Assembly (NCBI GenBank): GCA_945861845.1
Contig: CAMAWS010000167.1
Location: forward strand, 1-7,020
Direction of reading: 5' to 3'
From: Candidatus Sulfopaludibacter sp. SbA3
GTDB taxonomy: Bacteria > Acidobacteriota > Terriglobia > 20CM-2-55-15
DNA: 7,020 bases
Each line of letters starts with the position of its first letter. The stretch's first letter is position 1. Below the pieces are notes generated by a model, which ran no database searches, was not told where the DNA came from, and saw only the letters and a program-made list of their open reading frames with translations. Made by a program: the position numbers and the translations under genes. Shown piece after piece: positions 1 to 7,020 of the stretch.

Positions 1-2
1 AG

Positions 3-380
3 AGCGCTCCCGGTTCCTATGCGGATCCCTTCCGCGATTTCTTTCCTCCCAAACCCCATGCCGGGCGTGTGTATCAAAGTCCTGAGGAAGATCCCTATTG
101 GTACGAGGAAGTCGAGAAGGACGGGGAGATAGTTGTTCCCCCAAACCACTACTTCGCCATGGGCGATAACCGCGACAACAGCGCGGATAGCCGCTACTGG
201 GGTTTTGTTGCCCGGGAATTCATAGTCGGCAAGGGGCTGATCATTTACTGGTCGTATGAAACGGACTCCGATGAATACACTCGGACCGCAGTCGGTGATC
301 GCTTGCAGCAATTTACGGATCTTGGGATCAATTTCTTCAAGAAGACGCGTTGGTCGCGTACCTTCAGCATCATCAGGTAA
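3..380 (+). CDS. lepB: Signal peptidase I, C-terminal part (5' end outside window)
   Basis: This is the last 125 residues of type I (leader) signal peptidase, the membrane-bound serine protease that cleaves Sec and Tat signal peptides on the outer face of the cytoplasmic membrane. The reading frame is open from base 3 to the TAA at 378-380. The GTG at 69 is an internal codon, because matching sequence (SYADPFRDFFPP) lies upstream of it in the same frame. The clearest evidence is the conserved box GDNRDNSADSRYWGFV at 162-209, the family's C-terminal signature, followed by a hydrophobic IYWSY strand. The catalytic Ser and Lys and the N-terminal membrane segments lie upstream and cannot be checked. 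The tail after IYWSY (about 40 residues, ending in a basic FKKTRW-type stretch) resembles acidobacterial LepB as I remember it. The next gene starts 3 bp downstream, so co-transcription is likely. Confidence 0.95.
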   Translation, partial: SAPGSYADPFRDFFPPKPHAGRVYQSPEEDPYWYEEVEKDGEIVVPPNHYFAMGDNRDNSADSRYWGFVAREFIVGKGLIIYWSYETDSDEYTRTAVGDRLQQFTDLGINFFKKTRWSRTFSIIR

Positions 381-383
381 ATC

Positions 384-1004
384 ATGAAGAAGAGAATTGC
401 GCTGGCAGTTGCGTTCATGGCCGTAGGTTGCGTGGCGGCGCTCGTTGCCATTCGCGCTTTCTCCGAGGAAAAAGTTTCGGCCAGCGCTCCCGCAGAGGTT
501 TCCGCCAAATCCGCCGAAGAACTCCAGGCTAAGATTGACGCTGTGAAAAACAAGAACGAAGAGGCGGATACCGGCGCCAGCGCGGACCAGGTTGAATTGC
601 TGGAGCACGAACTAGAGTCCTATGTCCTGTTCGCGCTGCGAGAGGATATTCCCGCCCAGGTTGACTCGATCGATGTGCAACTGAGCGACGGAAGTATTGC
701 GTCGGACACTCAACTCACGTTTAATTCCTCCGGCTCCGGCAATCCCATTGCGGATGCGTTATTCGGGGGAACGCACAACCTGTTCCTGAAAGGACGACTC
801 GCTGGTGAAAATGGCCGCGGGAAGTTTGATCTCGAGGAAGTGCGGGTGGACGGCATCCCGGTGCCGAATATCCTGATCCAGACCGTGTTCGACAGTTACG
901 TCAAGCCGAAGTACCCAGATGTCGATCTCAAGGCCCCGTTCGACCTGCCCTGGGGAATTGAGAGCCTCACGATAGTTCCAGGCAAAGCCACAATCGTTTA
1001 TTAG
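384..1004 (+). CDS. Unnamed membrane-anchored or secreted protein next to lepB
   Basis: This 206-residue protein has no function I can name. Residues 1-3 are basic (MKK) and residues 5-25 are hydrophobic, so it is an uncleaved N-terminal anchor or a signal peptide. Residues 26-65 are polar, Ala/Glu/Lys-rich and probably a flexible or helical linker. The main domain (about 67-206) starts with an acidic helix, followed by alternating strand-like segments. A conserved-looking end carries the pattern GKFDLEEVRVDGIPVPN, then a helix, then DLKAPFDLPWGIESLTI. I recall similar unnamed proteins in Acidobacteriota. The layout loosely recalls LmeA/DUF2993-type lipid-binding domains, but that is a guess. 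The ATG at 384 is 3 bp after the lepB stop, with a weak AGG (375-377) six bases before it, suggesting translational coupling. The TAG at 1002-1004 lies inside a 10-bp tandem repeat, and the downstream gene is convergent. Confidence 0.85.
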   Translation: MKKRIALAVAFMAVGCVAALVAIRAFSEEKVSASAPAEVSAKSAEELQAKIDAVKNKNEEADTGASADQVELLEHELESYVLFALREDIPAQVDSIDVQLSDGSIASDTQLTFNSSGSGNPIADALFGGTHNLFLKGRLAGENGRGKFDLEEVRVDGIPVPNILIQTVFDSYVKPKYPDVDLKAPFDLPWGIESLTIVPGKATIVY

Positions 1005-1046
1005 CGTTTATTATCGTTTACTAGCGTTTACTAGCGTTTACTAACG
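991..1046. repeat. 10-bp tandem repeat at a convergent gene junction
   Basis: About 5.6 copies of a 10-bp unit, consensus CTAGCGTTTA, run from 991 to 1046. The units start at 991, 1001, 1011, 1021 and 1031, with a partial unit at 1041. The two at 1021 and 1031 are identical and the outer ones differ at one or two positions. The array holds the stop codons of both flanking genes: TAG at 1002-1004 on the plus strand and the complement of CTA at 1041-1043 on the minus strand. Because 10 is not a multiple of 3, the copies put stop codons in all three frames on both strands. No stem-loop followed by a T-run is visible, so a standard intrinsic terminator is not supported. Confidence 0.9.
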
Positions 1047-1616
1047 TCGGCAACGGTAGATGTAAGCGGGAGGAATATTGCGCCACACGATGGGGCTTCG
1101 CGAGACTTCAGAGAAGTAGTCGGGCAGCATCCTGGCAAAAAGATAAGACGCCGGGAACAGCAACCCGGTCAAAACACCGAAGGTTACGAACTGACCTCCC
1201 GGCTTCAGTACGCGCATCATTTCCTTAAGGTACTTAACCTGGGCTTCATGGGGGAATACGGCCCATGGCAGGCCGCTTACGATGCAGTCGACTTCCCCGA
1301 TGTCATATTGGTCGCAGATGCTTCGAACATCGGCAACACTGCCGTGGTGAATGCTGACATTCGGGAACTTCGATCGGAGTTGGCGGATGAACGAAAGGTT
1401 CGACTCGATTCCAAGGAACTGGCATGAACCGGATATCGCATCCATGATTTCGCTGGTAAAGGCACCGGTTCCACAACCGTATTCAAGGACAGTCTGAGAA
1501 CTGTCGAGCGGTAGTCCCCTAAGAATCTCTTTTGCCAAAGCACTCGAACTCGGGGCTACTGAACCCGTAGCTCGCGGGTCTGCTGCGAATTCTTTGAGGA
1601 AAAGCGCGATACTCAT
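1041..1616 (-). CDS. Class I SAM-dependent methyltransferase, phospholipid N-methyltransferase-like
   Basis: This 191-residue Rossmann-fold methyltransferase probably acts on a lipid at the membrane. The N-terminus (FLKEFAADPRATGSVAPSS, about 7-24) and core resemble the family annotated as phospholipid N-methyltransferase (PmtA-like, related to KsgA-type enzymes), which methylates phosphatidylethanolamine toward phosphatidylcholine. The SAM motif I is VLEYGCGTGAFT (43-54), an acidic residue ends strand 2 (GIES, Glu71), Asp96 is in GSVADV, and motif IV is IVSGLPWAVF (112-121). The LPW here stands where DNA and RNA amino-methyltransferases have NPPY-type motifs. A hydrophobic segment (about 144-165) could contact the membrane. 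The ATG (complement of 1614-1616) has a purine-rich GGGGAA about 8 bases upstream. The gene is divergent from msrA and convergent with the lepB-side gene, so it is probably transcribed alone. The exact substrate is inferred; a methyltransferase of unknown specificity remains possible. Confidence 0.85.
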   Translation of the reverse strand: MSIALFLKEFAADPRATGSVAPSSSALAKEILRGLPLDSSQTVLEYGCGTGAFTSEIMDAISGSCQFLGIESNLSFIRQLRSKFPNVSIHHGSVADVRSICDQYDIGEVDCIVSGLPWAVFPHEAQVKYLKEMMRVLKPGGQFVTFGVLTGLLFPASYLFARMLPDYFSEVSRSPIVWRNIPPAYIYRCRR

Positions 1617-1793
1617 TTTATTGTTCCCCGAAAAACCGAATTAAGACTCCTTGTTTCACGCGATAGTCTATCCATAACGCCACCCTGTCACAATATGGAA
1701 TCTATCCCTCGGGCTCATGCTTCAAACCGATCGTAATCACGACCGTGCAGGAACGGGATTCATAGATTGGGCTACAATTACCCTGAGGTCAAT
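1617..1793. promoter_or_regulatory. Divergent intergenic region between the methyltransferase gene and msrA
   Basis: This 177-bp stretch must drive the methyltransferase gene leftward and probably msrA-uvrB rightward. It contains several small symmetric or repeated elements. GATAGTCTATC (1662-1672) is a perfect 5-bp inverted repeat around one base. TCTATCC occurs at 1667-1673 and again at 1701-1707. AATCTAT (1699-1705) pairs exactly with ATAGATT (1762-1768). An imperfect 7-bp stem with a 4-base loop lies at 1728-1745. For msrA, TACAAT at 1773-1778 could be a -10 box, but no good -35 box is seen 16-18 bp upstream. It would also leave a leader of only about 10 bases. No coding sequence is apparent. 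Confidence 0.5.
1665..1693 (-). promoter_or_regulatory. Candidate sigma-70-type promoter for the methyltransferase gene
   Basis: Read on the minus strand, TTGTGA (complement of 1688-1693) could serve as the -35 box and TAGACT (complement of 1665-1670) as the -10 box, separated by exactly 17 bp. Each matches the consensus at 4 of 6 positions. The -10 box overlaps the palindrome GATAGTCTATC (1662-1672), which would be a natural place for a repressor to act. The match is modest, and such pairs arise by chance in a region of this size. Confidence 0.3.
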
Positions 1794-2264
1794 ATGCAAA
1801 GAGCCACATTCGCCGCCGGATGTTTTTGGGGAGTCGAAGCAGCGTTTCGGCAGTTGAAAGGAGTCACTTCGACTTCTGTCGGATACACGGGGGGACACCT
1901 GGAGAATCCGACCTACAGGGCTGTTTGCACGGATCGCACCGGCCACGCAGAGGCGGTCGAAATCGAGTTCGATCCGTCACGGATCACCTACGATGAACTG
2001 CTCCGCGTGTTCTGGGAAGCCCACGATCCAACAACTCTCAATCGGCAGGGACCCGACTTTGGATCACAATATCGATCCGCTATCTTCTTTCATACTCCTG
2101 AGCAGGAAGCCGCCGCGCACGCCTCAAAAGAGAACCTCAATGCCGGCGGCCGCTACAAGAGTCCGGTTGTGACCGAGATCGTGCCGGCGTCGACGTATTA
2201 CCGGGCCGAGGAGTACCACCAGCAGTATTTCGAAAAACAAGGCACCTCTCACTCCCGTTTCTAA
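1794..2264 (+). CDS. msrA: Peptide-methionine (S)-S-oxide reductase
   Basis: MsrA reduces the S-epimer of methionine sulfoxide in proteins (and free) back to methionine, repairing oxidative damage in the cytosol, normally at the expense of thioredoxin. The 156-residue protein carries the catalytic motif GCFWG with Cys10, then VGYTGGH (29-35), and RTGHAEAV (48-55), which follows Cys45. Further on are [19 protein letters not shown] and the [12 protein letters not shown] block near the C-terminus, so the domain is complete. Only Cys10 and Cys45 are present. The C-terminal resolving cysteines of the E. coli-type enzyme are missing and the chain ends in GTSHSRF. I chose ATG 1794 because GAGG (1785-1788) sits five bases upstream and the protein then begins like other family members. 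A TTG at 1767 would add nine residues, lacks a better ribosome site and is less likely. uvrB begins 3 bp after the stop. Confidence 0.95.
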   Translation: MQRATFAAGCFWGVEAAFRQLKGVTSTSVGYTGGHLENPTYRAVCTDRTGHAEAVEIEFDPSRITYDELLRVFWEAHDPTTLNRQGPDFGSQYRSAIFFHTPEQEAAAHASKENLNAGGRYKSPVVTEIVPASTYYRAEEYHQQYFEKQGTSHSRF

Positions 2265-2267
2265 TCT

Positions 2268-4265
<1,998 letters not shown>

Positions 4266-4292
4266 TAGAATCGAACCACTAAGGAGACACTT

Positions 4293-5462
4293 ATGAGGCC
4301 TGTCCTATTGATTCTGTTTCTATCCAGTATCAATTTGTACGGCCAGGCGGCGAACGGCAACGAATACTACGAGAAGACGCAGTACCTGGATGCCGTAACC
4401 GCCTATGAACAGGTGCTCCCGCCCGACAGGGACGGAACCCTTCTGAACCGGCTCGGCATTTCCTACCATATGGTCAATCGTCCGAAGGAAGCCGAAGCTG
4501 CCTTCAAGGCTGCGATTCGGGCCGTGCCCCAGGACAGTCCCGCATATAACAATCTGGCTGCCCTCTACTATTTCCAGCGGAAATATGGCAACGCCGAACG
4601 CGAATTGCGCCGAGCGCTCGAACACAATCCTGAAAATACGATCCTGCGGCGAAACCTGCGCGCCGCAAAATACGCCCGGGAGAATACAAAAAAGGCCATC
4701 GAAATTGCAGGCACTGTGGTCGCGGAAAAGCCTCTGCTGGTCCAGCAGCGCCAGGGCGATTTGCTGGAAGTGGTGTTGCTGTTGCCGCCCCCCGATGTTC
4801 AGCAGGCAACGCTTCATGAGATTCGCGGCGACACATTCTTTGCCCGAAAGCTGTTTGATGACGCCATTATCGAATACCGAAAGGCCATTGGGCTCGATCG
4901 CTACAACGCATCCGTGGCAAACAGGCTCGGACTTGCCTACCACCAGAGCCAGAAAGTGAAGGAAGCCGAGGAGCAGTATCGCCAGGCATTGAAGCTGAAT
5001 CCTTTTTACCTGGAAGCCCTCAACAATCTGGGATCCATTGATTACTCCATGGGCCGGTTCACTCGTGCGATGGATCAGTATCGCAAGGCCCTGAAGATCC
5101 GTCCCGACTCGCCAACTGTTTTGCTGAATATCGGGGCGTGCCTGTTTGCGATGGAGCGCTACGACGAAGGCTACCTGGTTTATCAGCGGGCGCTGAAGAT
5201 CGATCCGAAATCCTTCGAGCGCACGTCGAGTGCCGGCACACTGATCCAGACCACTCAACGAAATGAATCAATGATGAGCTTCTATCTCGCGAAAGTCTTT
5301 GCCGGCAGCGGCGATACAGATCGCGCGATTTCCTATCTCTACAAAGCGGTTGAAGAGGGCTTCAAAGACATAGAGAAGATAAAGTCCGAACCGGCTTTCG
5401 CCGTTTTTGCCGGAGACGAACGATTCATGAAGCTCCTGGAATCGCTGGTCACTCCAAGCTGA
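4293..5462 (+). CDS. Secreted tetratricopeptide repeat (TPR) protein
   Basis: This 389-residue protein is a helical repeat scaffold, presumably mediating protein-protein contacts outside the cytoplasm. Residues 1-18 form a probable Sec signal peptide (MRP, then LLILFLSS, then LYGQA), so it is likely periplasmic. TPR units can be traced at about 21-45 (partial), 48-81, 82-115, 172-205, 206-239, 240-273 and 274-307, with a degenerate one at about 325-358. They show the usual pattern of Gly/Ala at position 8, Ala at 20 and Pro at 32, as in RLGISYHMVNRPKEAEAAF. Residues 116-171 break the array with a non-TPR segment rich in Gln, Val and Leu. The C-terminus (EEGFKDIEKIKSEPAFAVFAGDERF) is an end-cap often seen after bacterial TPR arrays. 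The ATG has a strong AAGGAG six bases upstream, and a candidate promoter lies in the uvrB tail. Specific partners are unknown. Confidence 0.88.
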   Translation: MRPVLLILFLSSINLYGQAANGNEYYEKTQYLDAVTAYEQVLPPDRDGTLLNRLGISYHMVNRPKEAEAAFKAAIRAVPQDSPAYNNLAALYYFQRKYGNAERELRRALEHNPENTILRRNLRAAKYARENTKKAIEIAGTVVAEKPLLVQQRQGDLLEVVLLLPPPDVQQATLHEIRGDTFFARKLFDDAIIEYRKAIGLDRYNASVANRLGLAYHQSQKVKEAEEQYRQALKLNPFYLEALNNLGSIDYSMGRFTRAMDQYRKALKIRPDSPTVLLNIGACLFAMERYDEGYLVYQRALKIDPKSFERTSSAGTLIQTTQRNESMMSFYLAKVFAGSGDTDRAISYLYKAVEEGFKDIEKIKSEPAFAVFAGDERFMKLLESLVTPS

Positions 5463-5484
5463 CGCACCAAGATAATCAAAACAA

Positions 5485-6258
5485 GTGGAATATCTCGATT
5501 TTGCGGTAGGTCTCGCACGCGCGGCAGGCGACGTCCTCAAATACTACATGGACCGCGAGAAGCAGGTGGAGTTCAAGGGAAGAGCCAACCTGGTCACGAT
5601 CGCCGATCGTGAAAGCGAAGCGTTGATTATTGGCGAAATTCAGCGGCAGTTTCCGGGGCACGCGATACTGGCCGAGGAGTCGGGCGCCGGTGGTGTCGCT
5701 GATGCCGAGGCTCGCTGGATCATCGATCCGCTGGACGGCACCACAAACTTTGCACACCAATATCCTTTCTTCTGTGTTTCGATCGGTTTCGAACTGCAGG
5801 GCGAGATTATCTGCGGAGCCGTCTACGATCCGTCCCGCGACCACATGTTCAGTGGTTCCCGCGGGAACGGATCGTTCGTCAACGGCCAGCGTCTGCATGT
5901 TTCAGGCGTCGATCAGCTTGGCCACGCGCTTCTCATGACCGGCTTTCCGTATCGTGTCGGGGAAAAGATCGACATGGCGATGACCCAATTCCGGAACTTC
6001 ATGCTCGCGAGCCAGGCCATCCGTCGAGGCGGGTCCGCTGCACTGGACCTGTGCTACGTTGCGCAGGGGAAATGTGACGGCTTCTGGGAACTCGATCTTC
6101 AGCCTTGGGATACGGCGGCCGGCCGCGTCATCCTCGAAGAGGCCGGCGGCCGTATCACCGAATTCGCGGGGAACCCGTATTCGGTTTACATGAAGCAGGT
6201 ACTGGCTTCAAACGGGAGGATCCACGACGAGATGCTCGATGTGCTGAAGCGGACCTGA
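5485..6258 (+). CDS. Inositol monophosphatase family protein (SuhB/IMPase-like)
   Basis: This 257-residue enzyme belongs to the metal-dependent (Mg2+, Li+-sensitive) phosphatase superfamily that hydrolyses inositol monophosphates and related sugar phosphates. The metal-binding residues are all visible: Glu64 in LAEESG (62-67), Asp81 and Asp84 in DPLDGTTNF (81-89), and Asp209 in PWDTAAG (207-213). The region IRRGGSAALDLCYVAQGKCD (179-198) is the usual substrate-side segment. Length is normal for the family. The start is a GTG at 5485. A stop at 5473-5475 in the same frame excludes anything much earlier, and the next in-frame ATG (5548) would remove the conserved first helix. No clear Shine-Dalgarno precedes it, and the TPR gene ends 22 bp upstream, so expression probably relies on upstream translation. 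The true substrate could be inositol phosphate, another sugar phosphate or a 3'-phosphonucleotide. SuhB-type is the closest fit, but I do not assign a symbol. Confidence 0.92.
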   Translation: MEYLDFAVGLARAAGDVLKYYMDREKQVEFKGRANLVTIADRESEALIIGEIQRQFPGHAILAEESGAGGVADAEARWIIDPLDGTTNFAHQYPFFCVSIGFELQGEIICGAVYDPSRDHMFSGSRGNGSFVNGQRLHVSGVDQLGHALLMTGFPYRVGEKIDMAMTQFRNFMLASQAIRRGGSAALDLCYVAQGKCDGFWELDLQPWDTAAGRVILEEAGGRITEFAGNPYSVYMKQVLASNGRIHDEMLDVLKRT

Positions 6259-6274
6259 TACAGTTGGAGAACCT

Positions 6275-7020
6275 ATGAAAACGAAATCAATGTTGGCGAT
6301 CATTTCATGTTTTTTGGGATCAACTCTTGCGTTTGGCCAGGCCGCGGCACAGCCACAGCAACCGGCCGCCGAGAAACAGACACCGGTGACTGCCATAGCC
6401 GGCGTCATTGCGGCGGGCGCCAGGTTCCAGCGTCTCTGGACAGGGCAACGGTCTGCGGATGGCGTTATCGGTGAAGCCGATGGCTCTGTGCTGTTGATCG
6501 AGCAAAGAGCGCATCGTGTCAGCCGCGTCGCCAACGATGGGAAAATTACGCTGTGGCTTGAGGACACGAATGAAGTGGGCGGGATCGCGATCGATCCCAA
6601 GGGGCGTTACATCACTGCGGAGAGAGACATTCCGCGCGTGCGCGTTCTTCATCCGGAACGCAGGATTCTGGCGGACACGTTCGAAGGTAAACCGATTGGA
6701 AGGCTGGCGGACATTGTCGGTGATACTAAAGGCGGCGTCTACGTCACGGAACTTCCCACGAGCTCGGTGCTTTACCTTAATCCCGCCGGGCAGCTTGCCC
6801 GGGTTGGCCCGGATATTCCCGGCGCCAATGGAATCATGCTCAGCCCGGATGAGCGAACGCTCTATGTCACCAACACGCAAGCAGGCATTCTGGCTTTCGA
6901 CGTCCAGCCGGACGGCAGCCTCCGAAATCGCCGTCCCTTCGCGAAGCCCGAAGGCGGACAGGACGGATTTGCCGTTGACGCCACGGGCCGCCTGTACATC
7001 GCCAGCGATCTGGGAGTTCA
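6275..7020 (+). CDS. Secreted SMP-30/gluconolactonase-like beta-propeller protein (3' end outside window)
   Basis: The frame is open from ATG 6275 to the window edge (248 full codons). An upstream GGAG (6266-6269) is five bases from the ATG, and the IMPase gene ends 16 bp before it. Residues 1-22 look like a Sec signal peptide (MKTK, then a hydrophobic core, then LAFGQ). A Gln/Pro/Ala-rich linker follows (about 23-40), then a propeller of repeated blades such as IAIDPKGRYITAERD and DIVGDTKGGVYVTE. The pattern fits the SMP-30/gluconolactonase/LRE family, calcium- or zinc-dependent lactonases and relatives. Likely metal-site residues are Asn185 in GANGIMLSPD and Asp230 in GQDGFAVDATG. The usual first ligand, Glu of an EGP motif, aligns with Asp62 of ADGVIG, so activity may differ. 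It is probably periplasmic. It could be a lactonase acting on sugar lactones or a propeller that has lost catalysis. Confidence 0.85.
   Translation, partial: MKTKSMLAIISCFLGSTLAFGQAAAQPQQPAAEKQTPVTAIAGVIAAGARFQRLWTGQRSADGVIGEADGSVLLIEQRAHRVSRVANDGKITLWLEDTNEVGGIAIDPKGRYITAERDIPRVRVLHPERRILADTFEGKPIGRLADIVGDTKGGVYVTELPTSSVLYLNPAGQLARVGPDIPGANGIMLSPDERTLYVTNTQAGILAFDVQPDGSLRNRRPFAKPEGGQDGFAVDATGRLYIASDLGV

Noticed and set aside
417..440. Possible lipoprotein box around Cys16 of the protein after lepB
   Set aside because: The sequence is AVGC with Ala at -3, and the cysteine sits in the middle of a longer hydrophobic run. A transmembrane anchor or ordinary signal peptide fits better.
991..1046. 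CRISPR-like or intrinsic terminator reading of the repeat array
   Set aside because: The units are 10 bp with no spacers, which excludes CRISPR, and there is no hairpin plus T-run for an intrinsic terminator.
1728..1745. Stem-loop CGATCGT-AATC-ACGACCG as a terminator
   Set aside because: The stem has a mismatch, there is no T-run after it on either strand, and it lies in a divergent region where no gene ends.
1767..1793. TTG at 1767 as the msrA start
   Set aside because: It adds nine residues not expected in the family, while ATG 1794 has GAGG at proper spacing. A candidate TACAAT box also lies in that stretch.
4320..5258. A 312-codon open frame on the minus strand opposite the TPR gene
   Set aside because: It is antisense to a gene with clear TPR repeats, signal peptide and ribosome site. 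Its translation shows no recognisable motif, and long antisense frames are common in GC-rich genes.
6320..6880. A 186-codon minus-strand frame opposite the SMP-30-like gene
   Set aside because: The plus strand encodes a clear propeller with a signal peptide and Shine-Dalgarno. The minus frame has no family signature.

Overview
The window is about 57% GC by eye (an estimate, not counted) and is densely packed with ordinary bacterial chromosomal genes. I see no insertion sequence, prophage gene, CRISPR array, tRNA or rRNA. The C-terminal tail of the signal peptidase and the small anchored protein after it look like proteins I associate with Acidobacteriota. I therefore suggest an acidobacterium or close relative; this is inference from protein style, not proof.

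Layout, left to right. (1) 3-380 (+) is the C-terminal part of type I signal peptidase LepB, cut by the window edge. Three bases later, 384-1004 (+) encodes an unnamed membrane-anchored or secreted protein, probably in the same operon. (2) A 10-bp tandem repeat (991-1046) fills the gap between this gene and a convergent gene, 1041-1616 (-), a class I SAM-dependent methyltransferase of the phospholipid N-methyltransferase type. (3) A 177-bp divergent intergenic region (1617-1793) holds candidate promoter and operator-like elements. (4) msrA (1794-2264, +) is followed 3 bp later by uvrB (2268-4265, +), so protein-oxidation repair and nucleotide excision repair sit in one transcription unit. (5) A good candidate promoter lies in the last codons of uvrB. 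It heads a second rightward group: a secreted TPR protein (4293-5462), an inositol-monophosphatase-family enzyme (5485-6258, GTG start) and a secreted SMP-30/gluconolactonase-like beta-propeller protein (6275 to the window end, incomplete).

How they may work together: LepB removes signal peptides from exported proteins, and two or three proteins encoded here are predicted to be exported. MsrA and UvrB are both damage-repair enzymes, and their tight coupling suggests shared expression. The last three genes are spaced like an operon, but no common pathway can be read from the sequence. I found no convincing new multi-gene system. The best leads are the helical-period repeat with stops in all six frames, the msrA-uvrB coupling with no ribosome binding site for uvrB, the unnamed protein next to lepB, and the divergent region with repeated TCTAT motifs.
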